Assembly: GCA_034687125.1 (NCBI GenBank)
Contig: JAQGBZ010000005.1
Location: 248,001-312,000 of the forward strand
Reading direction: 5' to 3'
From: Neelides folsomi
Taxonomy: Eukaryota > Arthropoda > Collembola > Neelipleona > Neelidae
Length of the DNA stretch: 64,000 nt
The notes under the pieces are model-generated. The model had not been told where the DNA came from. It saw only the letters and a program-made list of their open reading frames with translations, and made no database searches. Every line of letters starts with the position of its first letter. Within the stretch, counting starts at the first letter, position 1. Shown here one piece after another: positions 1 to 13,700 of this stretch. Position numbers and translations under genes: made by a program.

Positions 1-2186
1 GAGGGAAGGAACTTTATTAAAAGGCATTTGAGCAGAAGGCGAAGTCAAGGGCCACGGAATGGCCCAAAGCTTTTAAGCTCAAAACTTGAATTAACAAACA
101 TGAGGATTGGAATTAGAGGGTTAAAGTGACTGTAATTAAGAGTCTAACATTCATTAGCAAGAATCTTGTTTCATTTTCATTTTCCGGCTTCTCTGCCTAT
201 TAAAATCATTAGACCTGAACTTATTTGACTTTTATGTTCGCCAACCTCACACACTTTCTTTCTCATGCCCTTCTTGTCAATTTCCGAAACTTTGAATCGT
301 CAAAGATAAGCCCTCACCTTTCTATACTTCATTGGCTCTTTTGAACATTATTAGAACAACCATGGGACAATCTCCAATAATTGTTATATTTTATCTGTAT
401 GATTAGCTAACTATTCTATAATGACTAATTTTCAAAGTTTAAGATTTGTACAAAATTCGTAGAGTTTATACGATTTGAGAACTTGAATGAGCTTGTATAA
501 ATTAGTATACAAATTGTAACTGAGGATTTGGAGAGGATTGAAGTTCATTATTTTAATAGAGTCCATGTATTAGGAAGGGAGTCCAAAGGGGTATTTTTCC
601 CTGTTTCCGGCTGACTCCCCATCTCCATACAATATTCATAAATCGGAATGATTTACAAACAACGAGCCCATATCATTAGAAGGGAATGAACTGTGAAGAA
701 CCGGGATACGGTAGGATTTGAAATATGAGACGACTTGCTTCCAAAAGATCCTCATTGAACATCATAATTGCATCGTAAATTACGCTCACCATCCATAGAC
801 AACATATCATATCTAATGTTCTAAATATGGGGCGTTCAACGCTACGCGAATTGCAATTTGGACTGAGGACGAAATTGAAATGTTCTAATATCCATCCTTT
901 TGTTTCCTCTTTTCATTAACAGATCCCATGGCCCTGTGGCACTTCACTGGTGTGACAATTTACCCTTTAAATCACTTGTATGTACAATTTACTTTAGAAC
1001 GCAAATACATCTATCCGACGTACGATAATTCATATGTATGATAAAGATGTGTAATTTTACGTGAATAATTAATTTTTCATAAATATGTACAATAATTGTT
1101 TTCCAAAGCTGAAAATATAAAAAATAATTTTTTGTGGGTTTGTTAAATTTATGTAACTTAAACATACAACTTTACATTACATTTACGTAACGTTTACATT
1201 CAACTTTAACTTTTATGTTGATGCTAACTTAAAATATCATCCTAAACATTATCATTTGAATGGTTTCTTCCTTAATCATCATTCAAAATTAAAGAAATTT
1301 ATTGGCCATTTGAAACATTATGCATAGAGTCGACTTATCGACTATTTTATTAGGATATTATGTTCATTGCGATAAGGCACAGAATGATACAAAACATATT
1401 TCGTTCATCATCCTCGTTAAACCTTTACTTTACACTATTAATATTGTAAGTCACATACAAAGTATAAGAACTGCTATTACTACATTAACCAAGTTAATTC
1501 GTACATAGTTCATGCATTAGAGAAGATGTATAAAGTTAATGCACATATTATAGATATTTATTTACTTAAATATGTTCTATAAAACATACGTAGAAGGAGA
1601 AAGCGATGTATCAAACTCAAGTTAAAACAACATTGGTAAACTATGCAGAGGAGAGATTCGTGCTAAAGTGTTCATTTAGCTGCTCGAGAATAATTGGTCT
1701 CATAAATACCAGGATGAAGAGATTAGCAGTTGATGAATTAAGAGGACGAAAATAAAATTTCCGCAAGATGTATAGCTTTATCATACAAATACAAACTCCT
1801 TTCCTTTAAGCATATCTACAAATACAGAGGAAATTATCCCTTCTATTGTTTGTTCATGAAGAGAATATAATTTACTGAAGTGACATTAAAACTACTTATA
1901 ACACTCAATATAGATACCCGGGTATTTTCCGGAATATTCTATATATAGCTATCATCTACTACATCCTACTCTGTACATATAAGTAGGAAATAAATCAAGT
2001 TCTACATCTAGGACAATCCTTCAAACCTCCATTTAAAGGACTAGAGACGAAGGTCTTTAATCTAAAAATCTGATCTTATAAATCAGGAGAAAATCTGCAT
2101 GAACTGATTGGTATGGGTGAGAGGGATGATGATAATCCACCTCAATCGACTCCTTCCACCCCTTTCCGTAGTGTGCGTATGAATGG
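1..2186. other. non-coding flank, no gene recognised
   Basis: AT-rich sequence with only short ORFs that lack codon-like composition or recognisable motifs. It probably holds upstream sequence of the Beat gene that follows. I saw no transposon ends, tRNA-like fold or simple repeat worth naming. Confidence 0.5.
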
Positions 2187-2361
2187 ATGAGTCTTTGGTC
2201 TGAAGCTATTACTCTACTGATCCTCTTCACTATTTGTCATGCCTCGAACATCATATTGTATGGAAATCCAAGAATTAAGAGTGAAGGGGACATCAATCAG
2301 GCGGAAAGATGTTCATGTTATTACTCCTACCATAGTAGTACATACATAGTATCCTACATGG
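2187..2361 (+). CDS. possible signal-peptide exon of the Beat gene
   Basis: An ATG opens a reading frame that starts MSLWSEAITLLILFTICHAS, which looks like a secretory signal peptide ending in a plausible cleavage site (CHA). A donor (ATGG|GTAGTA) near 2361 leaves one extra base, which matches the phase needed by the first certain Beat exon at 2642. Against it, about 40 residues lie between the signal and the Ig domain, more than expected, and they have no family resemblance. The true first exon may instead lie upstream of the window. This link is inference from phase and hydrophobicity only. Confidence 0.3.
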
Positions 2362-2641
2362 GTAGTATGTAGGTAGTACATATCTGGTAAACCCAATCTC
2401 TTCCTTCACCCAGGGTAAATGTTTTCCACGAGTGTGGCAGGGGAAAAAAGGGTGAGCTAATTGAGTTGTCAAAGTCGAAAAATGTCACTTCCATTGGTTT
2501 TTCCATTTTACTGTCAAAAGTTGTTTGAGAGTGAAAGTCAGGGCGGCTCGACTCGGCCCATTTACTTCTTTTATCATCCATTGAATGAAGAACGAACAGA
2601 TCAAATATTTATATTCACTCATTGATTGGTATTTTTCACAG

Positions 2642-5600
2642 GGTCGGTCTGTTTGAAGGATGTGAAACTCATTTCCCCGGGTTTCGTCGTCCGTGGGAGC
2701 GATACGAGGTGAGGATTTTGAAATCATTGGACCAAACTAATTACTCCAAATGGAATTGAGTATGGAAATTGTGTTGATTTGCTCAGGCTGCGGTGTCAAT
2801 ATGACATGGAGCGAGATGTTCTTTATGCCATCAAATGGTATCGAGGGTCGCAGGAGTTCTATCGCTTCGTTCCAAAGGAGGTTCGTGACCTTTATTCTCA
2901 ATTAACCTTTCTGTTTCAACTATGATCAAACGAAGCTTCGGTTCAGCCCTTCTCTTTCATCTTCAATAAAGTCAAAATGATAGCCGGGCTTTTAAATTCA
3001 ATGGGAAAGCTCGAATCAAAAGATTTTCATACATTTCTAAATCTTTTTGTTTGAATTATTCAAACTTCAAAACGCCTGTAAATCACAAATCATTTTAATT
3101 TGACAATTTGGACCATTTTTAATTGGTTAATTAAATAATACTATTTAATTGGATTAATATCAAAACATTGAAATTTTGGATTATTTTAATATTTAGGCTC
3201 CACCTGGACGACCCTTTCCGGAATCAGGGGTTAATGTTGATGTAAGAAATTTTTTAATATTATAACTATAAAAGCTTTTATGTGTTTAGTAGTGTTTATG
3301 TCTTACTTTGAGTGTCATGTATTATTTTTTACAATGTAAGATGATAATCCCTCACATCATCCCTCCACTTATCGCCTTTGGTAATCTGATAAATGAATAA
3401 ATGAATTTGATTTGGGCGTTGGAGTGCTCATCGGCCAAGAGCTATTGAAATATGACTCGCCGGTTGGAACTAGGAAAAGATGGAGAATCAGGGCGAACAA
3501 TTGAAAGAAATATTTCCCATCCAAGATTTATGGTGACTATTAATCTTACGTATAAAAGGGATTCTCGACCGAATGGAGTATCAATAAAACATCTCTGTTC
3601 TCCCAACTTGTCTTGTCTTCGCTACCCTTCTCTTTTTTTCTCCTTCCCAAATTACATTAGACTGCCAATATTATGAGGATTGCCATTTCCTAAGTATTTC
3701 CCCACCGTAGGTCGCCAGTTCGCCAGAGGACAGAGAGGAACTTCCTCCTCAATAAACCACAAGAGTCATGGAGGGCCAAAGTTGGTCTAAACAATCTCTT
3801 TCTGTAGTTTCTTCCTTTGGAAACCTCCGACTGGTTGTAAAGGTTGTACGTTAGAAGGAGGAAAAGTTATAATTTAAGGGTCTTCATAAGAAAGTTGTCC
3901 AGAGGGTGACTGGAAGATATTATCCCTTGACTATTGGATCTGTCTGGGTTTTCGGCCGAGGTTGATATTTATTTATGTTATAGGTGACACTCTCAAACGA
4001 CCACGACGTTGTTCTCAAGAACGTTTCTCTGGAAAGCTCAGGCCTTTACAAATGTGTTGTCTCAGCTGAATTTCCCTTCAAGGAGCTAAAAGACAAAGCT
4101 GGTTTAACCGTTGTAGGTAAGTCAAACCTAAGCACTTCTGTTCTACACATTCTTCAACCTATCCTTACAATTCAAGGATTCGACTTTCGCCTTTGGGAAA
4201 AACAAACTTTCTTAAATATGGTGCCATTTAATACTCAAACTCTTACATCGATGGAAAGTGTACTAATATACAATAATATACAGTATAAATAATACACCGC
4301 AGTATGGTATACTTGAAAGTAAATACTTTCTGTATATATTTCATATCATTTAACGCCTGGTGTAATTTATTAAATATATTACAAAAGAGGCTCAGTGAAT
4401 TAGTGTGTTAATTATATAAAATAAATATAATATTAAAGATATATTAAATAGAGTAATATAGGAAATATCTGTAGTTGAAGCATTCCGAAATCTCCAACTC
4501 TTGCTAGTATCAATCCTCATTTATAAGAGAAATGTTGAAACATGGAAAAGCTGGAACTTTGCGAAAGAACTTGTCATTGTTTTACTACAAAACTGTCGCT
4601 GTGATTTACGGCTTTTTGAGATTATAAATCAAGAAATTATTATACTTTATTCTTCACCATTTCCCTCACTCTTCAACCTAACCTAAATCTGTAATGCAAT
4701 AAAAGTTAGGCTCGAGCAAATATTTACTCCCACATTATGTGATAGAAGATGCTATTTATGAAAATTTAAACTGCCTCTTCAAGAGATTACAACAACTATT
4801 TACCAAGGCTTAGGATTTTAATCTCTGTTTATTACTTTTGACAAGAAAACACTCAACTTTAAGCTCTTGGGGTGAGCCATTCAAAATTTAATAATTAAGA
4901 GTTGGAACAAAGTTAATTAATTATATAAAATTTATATTGAATGTTTATAATTAAATATTACACAGTACAAATATAAAGTAGACGTATAGATATTCTACCA
5001 TATGGTACATCTGCCTATTCTGTATATTAAATATATTTTGAATGATAGATGTGTAATTTATTCATTTTGATGTGATATGGTTATTAAGGAAAGAATAGTT
5101 TTTGGAAAAGTTCTCTCATGAATAATCAATTAACATTTTTGGCCATTAATTTTGTGTGAGGAGGTCGAGGGGGAGATTTGTTCAACACTGTCGCGAAAGA
5201 GGTCTTAATGAAAAGCGAGTTCCGGTTAAATGGGAACGAGGGTTAAACAAATGAGAGGGGAAAGTATTTACAATTATGTTCGTTGAAAGAAGGGCCGTGA
5301 AGGGGAATAAAATCATCCTTAGCCTTGGTTTCATTAAAACTCTCAGGAGAGAAGGGATGAGGGTTTGAGGGTTTGGGAAGGAATGAAAGGATCCTGGGAA
5401 ATGAAAAGATACATAGATGAGCATCTTATCTCCTTTTCCTCATAATGCTCCTGTTGATGGGATGGGATCTCTCCCGAAGACTCCTATAAATAAGATGAAA
5501 CAAAAGATTGTCTTCCCTACCACACATTGCAAAGGGAAAAGCTGGGCCATAAAGTCGAATTCCGACGATTTCTCTCAACAGGGGACTTTCCTTCCACACG

Positions 5601-7733
5601 TACACGGCGAGTGATAATAAGAAAGTAAGGAAATTGGTCCGGATCCTTGTTGGTGGATTTGAAAGACCTTAACTGTTCTTTCGTGTCGAGTCAGAATGAA
5701 TTGTGGTGAGATGGGAAGAGAGGAGTCGATGGGCGTCGAAGGAGACAAAGTTTATTAACTGGGCATGTTGATAAAAACTGACATGATCTCACAATATCCC
5801 CAAATTTCCCCGATGACTCGATATGACCAAATTAATGTGGAGGATTATTTTCAGTAATTGGAGACGACAGACCGACGGTTGAATTAGATCGGACCCAATA
5901 CCACCCCGGAGATCAAGTCATAGCCCATTGCCAAGCCCCGCCTTCCTTTCCGCCGGCCAACTTAACCTTCTTCCTTAATGATAAACAGGTTTGGGCTCTT
6001 AATAACCTTACCATACTTATGCCATAACACCAAAAGCCTCCCTGTAATGTAATAAATGCGGAATCGATAGCCGATTCCCCATTCTATGCATGCTTTCTAA
6101 TCCTCGCTCTTGTTTCAGCTATCGCTATCAGGATCCATAAGGGTTCTTCTCTTTGAATATCTAATACATGAACTTAACCGTGTAATACGCTATTTTATAT
6201 CATCTTATGTAATACCTCAAATGTAATACATACAAAAGTACATAATATGGTATTTACTATATGGATAAATACGAACATGTATGAATGCTTATAACTGTTA
6301 TATATCATACATGTATCATTGTTTCCTCTATGAGTAAATCAATATACCTATACTTTCACTCTCCTCCACAGATTCCTTAAATGTAGTTAAAAACACGCAT
6401 ACATCGATATGATGTAACACATGATGCATTTATAAGATTATATTCAATTTTATTAGGCGTAGTTTGAGGGAAATTTCCTATATGGTATGCGATCTCGTAT
6501 ATACAATTATGTATATCGTACCTTTCCCTTGAAATTGTAGTGATATTAAAAGTGTGTATAAAAGAAGAGGGGCCGGAAAATTCCTTTATTTATTTTGCCC
6601 GCATTCTACACCGAACAGGGAGGTTTCAACAAGGGGTTTTTGCATATCTTTTCTTGCTAAGAGGAGCGGAGGAGATTTCCCATTTAAATCCTCTCGGTTG
6701 AACGCTTTCTCCATCCTTCCTTTCCTATTGAGAAAAGAATAAGCTTCATACTATCTAAAGCTTTGTTATTCACTTGGATAACTCTTTGCATTGATAGCAA
6801 TAGAAGTAGTTGTGTGTAGTATCTGAACTGATAGTTGTAGAAGGAGTATAACTTATGATATTGACCTGGGGTTGGTTCTTCAGGTAGGTCCAGAGAGGGT
6901 GAAGACTGAATCGAGACAGGATATGAGAGATCCTGTGATTATATCCAAAGTGATCACTTCATCCTTTGATATCCGTGAGAATCTTCAACCGGTGAGAATT
7001 AAATGTATAGGGAGGATCTACGATCTGTATGATCAAACCTCCATCAAGACGATTTACCCGATTCCTAGAAGACTCTCGGGGCCGGACACACTTCTCCGAT
7101 CCGGTACGTTTTCCCCAACTTGTCTCAAAATTCCAATTGTAATCCTCAAAAAACCCTGGACCAACCCATCGACGGAAACATTCAATTTTACCTGCTGAAC
7201 TAAGCTAATCCTCCCGAATTCTTTTTCTGATGCTATTACGTCGAGGGCCTGAAGCGAAAGTGGTTCTTTGATTGGAACGGCCCTATTGATTTTAGAATTA
7301 TCGTTTATTTTTATTTTAAACGGAAACCCCTTGATTTGATGTTCTCCGATTGTAATCGTTATGTTCGTATCACTTCCCACAGTTAATGCGAGAAACTTTT
7401 TATGATTCTTCGCTCACATACGTCTGCCATTACTATCTTTTATTGTCCATTTGGTCCAACGAGTTTTAAACAATTTTAGAAACTACGTTTTGCGTAAATT
7501 AAGGGCAAATTCACCCTTAGTGGTTATTTCGAATAAGTAGAGGAATCTAAAAGCATGAACTGATTTGATTTTTTTCAATCTTTATTTTAGGATCTTCACA
7601 GTCATCGTCTGGCTCTTCGATCTCAATGACAAATTTTGGGAATTTAATTCTAATTTTCACCACTGTGACCCTATGTTCTCTTCCTGTTGCTCAAAAATTG
7701 TTATTTAGACTTTTATCGAATTCGAATTCTTAA
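2642..7733 (+). CDS. beat: beaten path (Beat) family two-Ig cell-surface protein
   Basis: Exons 2642..2708, 2787..2880, 3197..3241, 3984..4116, 5855..5988, 6884..7103 and 7591..7733 join in frame and give about 278 residues plus a missing N-terminus. The first Ig domain shows the Beat pattern: LKDVKLISPGFVVRG, LRCQYDMERDVLYAIKWYR, QEFYRFVP, then SSGLYKCVVSAEFPF with the second cysteine. The second domain has YHPGDQVIAHCQAP and ANLTFFLND, then VRIKCIGRIYDLY. The last exon ends in a hydrophobic stretch (FGNLILIFTTVTLCSLPVA) and a short basic tail, read as a GPI-attachment signal or single membrane anchor. Beat proteins bind Sidestep-family receptors and act in motor-axon guidance and synaptic choice. 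Which Beat subgroup it belongs to cannot be told here. The largest intron is 4117..5854. A candidate polyadenylation signal AATAAA lies at 7932. Confidence 0.9.
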
Positions 7734-10700
7734 TTCCGTTGAGATTTGGATAAAATTAAGCTCCCAGTCTCCCCTGTCTCATTTAAGTTTAAAAAACTGT
7801 ATTTCCCTTCCTTAAACAAAATGTATTCTAAATACGCATGAATTTTTAAATATTTATCAAATAAGTGGTAATTAAATATTTCTAACTACAGTTTCTTGAA
7901 AATCATAAATTAATTTAAAAAAGGTCATTATAATAAAATTAAATTACCAATCCATTATATTAAACAAATTGGAATTCTATCGATAAGAATTTACAATAAC
8001 ATGCAGATTCACCAAAAAATATTTATAAATGATATTATGCTTATACCTAAACAATTTATAAAATCAATGTTCAGCTTTAAATCTTCTACAAAGATGACTT
8101 TTTAAAATATAAATACAATTCTTATAGTTTAGGAAAGTGTGGAGTGATATGGGGGGCGTGAATCGAAATTTGAATATTATCTCGAGGGTAATTTTCTGGG
8201 GGAAATTAAATGAAATATGAAATACGCTGCTTAAATCCTACACCAATGTAATAATAGGGCTACATATGTAACGTATATCAAATGTAATAATAGAGCTGTG
8301 TTAGTGTATTATTGTAATTCACAAACTAATGTCTATAATATGGAGGATGAGAATGGATGGAGAAAGTTTCTGGGAAACAAGATAACCTGAATAAATGTCG
8401 ACCTTTCGGCCCTTTCGTTAATCCCATGGAGGAATAATCCTTGGCTGGTAAATCAAAATCATCCTGCTGGCTTTGAACCCCCTTATTACATTTCCCATGG
8501 TGCAAAGGGACATAAGAAGGGTTTGGGCAAATTGCACATTAAGGATTCATTCAAACTCAACATGATTCAATCATTATAAATTAACCTGCCCCTCTTCCCC
8601 CACAAAGCCAATCCACGGAGTTTACAAGGTGTTCAAAGAGATGTGAAAGTCCCTCTAATCACACAAGTACAACAACATCAATCTACACTCTCCCTACATA
8701 ATGAATATTCCCTTTTCACTTTTACCCCAACCTAAGTCACAAAGTTTAATATCAAATATATATCCAGAGATATCTATACAGCATTTGGTGTAAGGGACGG
8801 ATTTTGAGCGAAAGTGTGCATTTTACATTAAAACTTTTTACCCCCAACTCTGTTGGATTAGATAATTGCCTAAAGCTTTCTCAAAAAAACTTTTCCAGAG
8901 TACTGCTTATACATAAAATAGGAAGAATTCTCATTTACAAACACAGACTTTCATCGTCATTCAAAGGTATGGTTTTTACACAATCTTTTTAACACCACTT
9001 GATATATACATTACATGATATATCATACTGTTTTATTCCATTTTAGTAAAAGAAGGTTGAGAGAAAATTAAAGTCTCAATTCTGCAATGGCTAATGAGAT
9101 AGTGTGAGTCGTGAAGGCGGTAACTGCTCCTTCGAGTCACTCCGTCCCTCCTGGATCGATCCTATTTCTATTGGGATTCACGGCCCTAATAATTCCACCG
9201 CATTCGGTCTTTTTCATTCACTTTTTGGCTCGTAAAGTAGAAAAGGGGGATTATCCAAAAAGGACTTTTATACTTATAACTCTTATATGTATTATATACG
9301 GAAACTCATCTTGATGTCTTCACTCCTGAGACTCTTTTTTAGATTGGTCTTGTATGTGACAAAGATGAAAATTATGTTCAATTTCCCTTCACTTTTAAAA
9401 GTCATACTCATATTGGTATTAATTAATTACTACTTTATACCTTGTCTAGGTATATTTATTTCATGTATATTAATACCATATACTAAATATGTAATACAGG
9501 GTGCGTCAAAAGTTGTTTTCTTTTAATGGAATTGTTTATTTAAAAAGCAACTTTTGACGTATCCTGTATATTTAATAAATACGTAGTATTCTATCTGTAG
9601 TATTCATAGTATAAGGTGAAAGTTTTTTTGAAATCGTAAAGCAGAAAATTGTGAGAACTATTAGGGATTGAAGAACATTTAAGGAGAAGTTTTTGGTAAA
9701 CCATGTTCTGCACATTAATCATTAAATGTTGAGTGTCCGCGGTGTAGGGAACATGTAGGGTTGGGTGAGGGAGTTGTGCTAAATGTGGGAAGCTGAACAA
9801 TATTTCACGAGTCGAGGAGCGTAGACGGGTTAAGGAAGTATTTATGCTCTAATCGGAGCGGGAGAGTTGTTGGGTTTGGAATTTCCGGATACGTAACAGG
9901 TGTGGGAAAGTGCACATAAATGTGTGTGTGTATCCTCTGTACCTTTTTCCGTTCTACTGTTTTAACCCCTTGTGTTGTGTGGGAGAGTGGCATATCCGAA
10001 CAAATGTATTTTTTTGGCTTCTGTCGTCCAAAGCTGGGTTTCTCCAGAACACCAAGTTCACCTTTAACTCCCAACAGCCAACCAATACATAATGAAATTC
10101 TGTTCCTGACAAATGGGATTTTTGAAATATCGTTCTTTGTTTGAGTTTGGGGATGAAGGGTTTTCCTCTCTGGATGGATACAAATAATAATGGATTTCGG
10201 CTTCTGTGGAGAATTTTACGTGTTGAGGAGATGGAGGAAGCGATTCTGGCCGCCTCAAAGAACCCTTTGTTTCTCAACTGCTGTCCTTTCAATCTCCATA
10301 CTCCCGCCACATAACTCCAGACATAAATAATCATTGTTTACCTTCAATGAGCCTAAACCACGCTGCGGGCTGCGGAAATAAAATTTGCAAATTCTCTTTA
10401 AATCTTTTCAAAAACGTTTCCAGAAAACCAGAAGGAAAGTCTATGCATTAATTTATAATGTATTAAATCTTCTTATAAAAATATAAATTGAATTTTTTAA
10501 GAAAATAAGCTTCTTGCCAAATAAAATTGTTAACCGATTATGAAACTATTTTTTATTAAATGTGAAAAGACGATGTTCAAAATATGAAGTAAACCATATT
10601 ACTTATAATCCTCTTTGTCAGTCAAGTATGCATTATATTCAAGATGGGATGGTTCTTTATTGCTATTAAGCAATGGAAGTTCTTAGAAATGGGAAATCAT

Positions 10701-13700
10701 TGAAAAGATGTTGGTCAGGATAGTCGGAGATGGTTATATAAGAAAAAGGAGAATTTGGTAAATAAGCTTAGTTTCTTTTAAACCTAAATAAATAAATTTC
10801 CCTTTGCCCTTTCCTCCTCTCTTTCATTTCCTTTGTATTTCCTTAAAAACGTTTGGCTAAAATTCTGAATCTACTTATCTTCCTTTTTTGCATTAGTTCT
10901 CGGAGCAATAAACAATGTGCCTCGTTCCATATATCAGTCTCGGAAACCACCGCACTGCCAATTTATAAAAGACCTCGCTCTTTTCTCGACTCCAACCATA
11001 TGATTTTGAGCGGATTCGGAGATCGTGCCGTCTTCTTCTCAACGAGCTATAATGGAATCTTGAAGACTTTGCGAGACACTCGTGAATGAGCATTCCCTAT
11101 TTTGGACTGATGTAGCATAAAGTTAATACCTCGTATATAAGGGGGTATAATCTAATAATATATTAGAAGCATTTTATAAAATATATGGCATGTCTATTAG
11201 ATTAATGTAACATTACTTTTTTATACTTTCCCATATAGTGAGGAATCTTCTATTCTGAACGACACAATCTTTTAATGTCGATATTGAGAAAGAATTGAAG
11301 AAAGTGGGGAGAATCCTGTTTCCCACAAAACCTGCTGACACTCACTTCTCTTTCGCTCCATATTTCTTTTCACGAACCAAACTTTTACTATCACATTTAC
11401 GCTTTGGTTAATCCATTTTCAGATGTGATCGCTTTTCCAAATGTGAGAATCAACTTTTATTATATTATTTCTTATTATGCACATACATATGTATGTATGG
11501 ATAACCTCCCAACCTTAAATTGTCCATATTTATTAACAAATACACAATATATATACTAAATATGCTATAATAAGTATACTAAATACAGCACACAATTATA
11601 AGTACATAAGCAATTTAAGCTTTATCAAACAAACAAACAATAGATTCTTTAAAGAAAAGAAGAAATAACAAAAGTAGAATAACCGAGAGAGAGAAATCCA
11701 ATTATGAATTTCAATAATATTATTTGCCAGTCCTCATCTCTTTGTACTATTTATTTAATAAATATTTATTACGTACCAACCAAGCATACATATCTGTAGT
11801 ACAAGTACGCTTTATTGTATTACCTACCTATATTAAATATATGCTTGTTTATATAAATACAGTAAGTGCACAACATTCATAAGTGCATAGGTAGATAATG
11901 TACATATATTTGAAGGTAAAGGGTTCTATAATAAATACTACTTATATAAAAGTATGAAATTCTTATAATTTGTCCTTTTTATTCCTTTATTGCGAAGGGA
12001 AAATGACGTTGAGGATTGGACGGACGTTGGAGTGATAGTGAATAAGAATTCCAGAGATTCTTTGGAGAAATGGAGCAAGGCGGAAGTTCTTCTTATATTA
12101 GAACAACCCTCTGTTCATTCTTTCTCTAATGCCATTCCAGGTCGAGGGACAATCGACATTTGTCCGAAAGGAAATGGAAAAATAAAGGGGCCCTTGACTC
12201 TTCAGGGTGCTAAATGAATTGAAATGGCGGAATGGGCAATTAAAGGAAGAGTCGACGGTCCCATTCTCCCATTAGTATGTATCCGCTTGTCCCTCCACTT
12301 ATATCCTCCCTCCACTTTCTTGGAAATTCAACAATCGACTTCAAGATTTCACCTTCTGCCTTTCCTTCCACACGCACCAAGTTCTTTACCCTTCTTTATT
12401 ACGACCCAAATGCTCTTTTTGCATTCTAAAGACTTTAACTCAAATAGGGAAAAATTATTCATAGGTTTTAGTGCACCATCCATGTGAATGGTCTTTTTAA
12501 AGGGCAAGGGAAAGAGGTAAACGTATAAATATAATCTTATATGGAAAGAGGGGAGAATGATGAATAACATCGTATAATCGCATACGTACATACTTTGTGC
12601 ACAATGCATATGGAAATAGCACATTACCTCTAAATTACATTATTTGGTTAAATTGAAGAAAATATTCTTATTGTAATAAATTTTAATTTAGTATTGCATG
12701 ACATGACTAATTTAATATACCTGCAAATACTTATATGCCAGGTATATCAATAATAAATGCAATATACGTATTTGTACTTGTACAAGATAAGAGTTACCGA
12801 TAATACTTGTTTAATATAACATACAAATTCCTAGATATAGTAAAGTTTCAATTAGTTTTCAAACTCTCTACAGTGAATGAAATAAAACGAATCTCATTAA
12901 ATGCAGCTGGATTAAGAAAAGGATTGAAGGTTCTTGTACGGACTTGTAAGGAGTGTAAAGAGGAGGGCAAGAGTGGTTTACTTTGACTGAAGAGAAGGAG
13001 GATTGAGAAAAGTCCTCGGAAATCCGGTTGGGTAAAAAGGCCTTTGAAGACTAACAACTTTGGTCTAACAAGGAGAAAGGAGCTGTATGGGAAAGAGATA
13101 CAATGGCCAGGGTGGTCAAAGGGAAAAAGGGTAATAATGCTCGCTCGCCCTCGTCCCCGGTTCACGGAGACTCACCCACCAACACATAATGCTTACATTG
13201 ACAAATGTCAGTAAATAATTCATCCTCTCGAGTGACTCTCATCTCTTCCAATTCCAAGCTTATCAACCAATTTAGAATCTATTACCCAAAGTGACTTCCT
13301 CTGCTTGAGAGATTGGAAAGCTCAGAAAGTCCTTTGCTAGATCCTATACCAACCCTGTAGGAATACCAGGAGTATACTCATATTGGCCATATACTTACTC
13401 TATATGACGGATATGGAGTGGAATATATTTATTTAAGATATCGGGTCCAGACTTGGAAAGAGCAACAATACAATGGGAGGAACAAAGGCGTTCACCAATT
13501 CTTCCGCTTTATTTCATTTCCCACCTTCAATGAAGTTCTTTCTTCTTTGGAAAATGGAAAATGAACGCGAGGCTTCCGACGTCTCCCTTATGAATTCTCT
13601 GAGAACGTAGAAATGAAGATGGAAATGAATATCGAGGTTAAAAAGAATGATAGGACGCCTTATTACATACATTATTGATTTCAATCTCCCAATAGAATTC

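Noticed and set aside
2331-2380. Palindromic TAGTAC/CATACTA-rich stretch
   Set aside because: Low-complexity AT/AC sequence seen throughout the window; no transposon ends.
9805-10334. Overlapping ORFs of 60-126 codons on both strands
   Set aside because: All frames are open together because of composition; no motif, start context or splice signal favours one.
10853-11089. 78-codon plus-strand ORF after a pyrimidine-rich CATTAG
   Set aside because: Could be an exon, but no family likeness, and the minus strand is also open over the same stretch.
12095-12130. Short similarity to 26368..26395 (TTAGAACAACNCTCTGTT)
   Set aside because: About 18 matching bases in similar-composition DNA; too short to claim a repeat family.
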